This document shows positions 14,206-14,347 of a DNA stretch of 14,347 nt, in pieces; the stretch's first letter is position 1, and each line of letters begins with the position of its first letter. The stretch is from Bacteroidota bacterium (GTDB lineage: Bacteria > Bacteroidota > Ignavibacteria > Tepidaquicellales > Tepidaquicellaceae). A program made the translations under genes and the position numbers. The stretch lies in contig JAEYVS010000255.1 of assembly GCA_023429265.1 (NCBI GenBank), positions 1-14,347 on the forward strand, given 5' to 3'. The notes under the pieces are model-generated. The model was given only the letters and a program-made list of their open reading frames with translations, was not told where the DNA came from and did not search any database.

Positions 14206-14347
14206 TTATTTAATTAAAACCATTTTTTTTGTATCAGAATAGCCTTCGGCATTAAGTTTATAATAATATATTCCTGAATTAAGGTTACCCGCATTGAAAT
14301 TAACTTCATACTTACCCTGACTTATCTTATCATTTACAAAGGTCTTT
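14206..14347 (-). CDS. 3' end of a T9SS-exported protein (partial, C-terminal sorting domain)
   Basis: The minus-strand frame open to the window edge ends at the TAA at 14208-14206. Its last residues read GKYEVNFNAGNLNSGIYYYK, then LNAEGYSDTKKMVLIK, the final two strands and basic tail of a type IX secretion C-terminal sorting domain. Only about 46 residues are inside the window, so the cargo domain and its function are unseen. It is convergent with the Omp85 gene, 16 bp away, with no clear terminator between. The exported protein at 1552-3042 ends the same way, in KMILIK. Confidence 0.85.
   Translation of the reverse strand, partial: KTFVNDKISQGKYEVNFNAGNLNSGIYYYKLNAEGYSDTKKMVLIK

Overview
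The window looks like a chromosomal segment of an FCB-group bacterium, most consistent with Ignavibacteriota or a related Bacteroidota/Chlorobi lineage. The main reasons are type IX secretion (T9SS) C-terminal sorting domains with the characteristic 'NYPNPFNPST' and 'SGVYIYKL' signatures, the general lack of Shine-Dalgarno sequences before starts, and AT-rich spacers full of dispersed hairpin repeats. The exact lineage cannot be fixed from sequence alone.

The left part (1-5440) is accessory in character. Positions 1-235 hold a chain of short perfect hairpins with no convincing gene. Positions 600-880 hold a 7-bp tandem array and a duplicated ~115-bp repeat. All genes here run on the minus strand: a truncated secreted protein resembling the N-terminal part of M6-type peptidases, whose last residues are encoded by the repeat; a secreted seven-repeat beta-propeller-like protein with a T9SS sorting domain; a membrane-anchored Ig-like protein; and a zincin-type metallopeptidase that appears split by a frameshift just after its HEIAH motif. 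The spacer 3043-3680 holds several more hairpin repeats and a decayed T9SS sorting-domain tail.

The right part (5786-14189, plus strand) is a coherent respiratory block. A His-rich lipoprotein is followed by ccmC, a 45-codon ccmD-like gene missed by length cut-offs, and ccmE of the rare Cys (CxxxY) type. Then come nrfH and nrfA, the quinol-oxidising and catalytic subunits of the pentaheme nitrite reductase that makes ammonium, and ccmF. The Ccm proteins attach heme to apocytochromes c outside the cytoplasmic membrane, and NrfHA, with nine heme sites including one CWTCK, is the obvious local client. No ccmA, ccmB, ccmG, ccmH or ccmI is present in the window. A dense set of TGTGA/TCACA half-sites before nrfH suggests control by a CRP/FNR-superfamily regulator.

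The block is followed by a structured 307-bp leader ending in a terminator-like hairpin, then an Omp85/BamA-family outer-membrane protein with three POTRA domains. Convergent with it, at the right edge, is the 3' end of another T9SS-exported protein.
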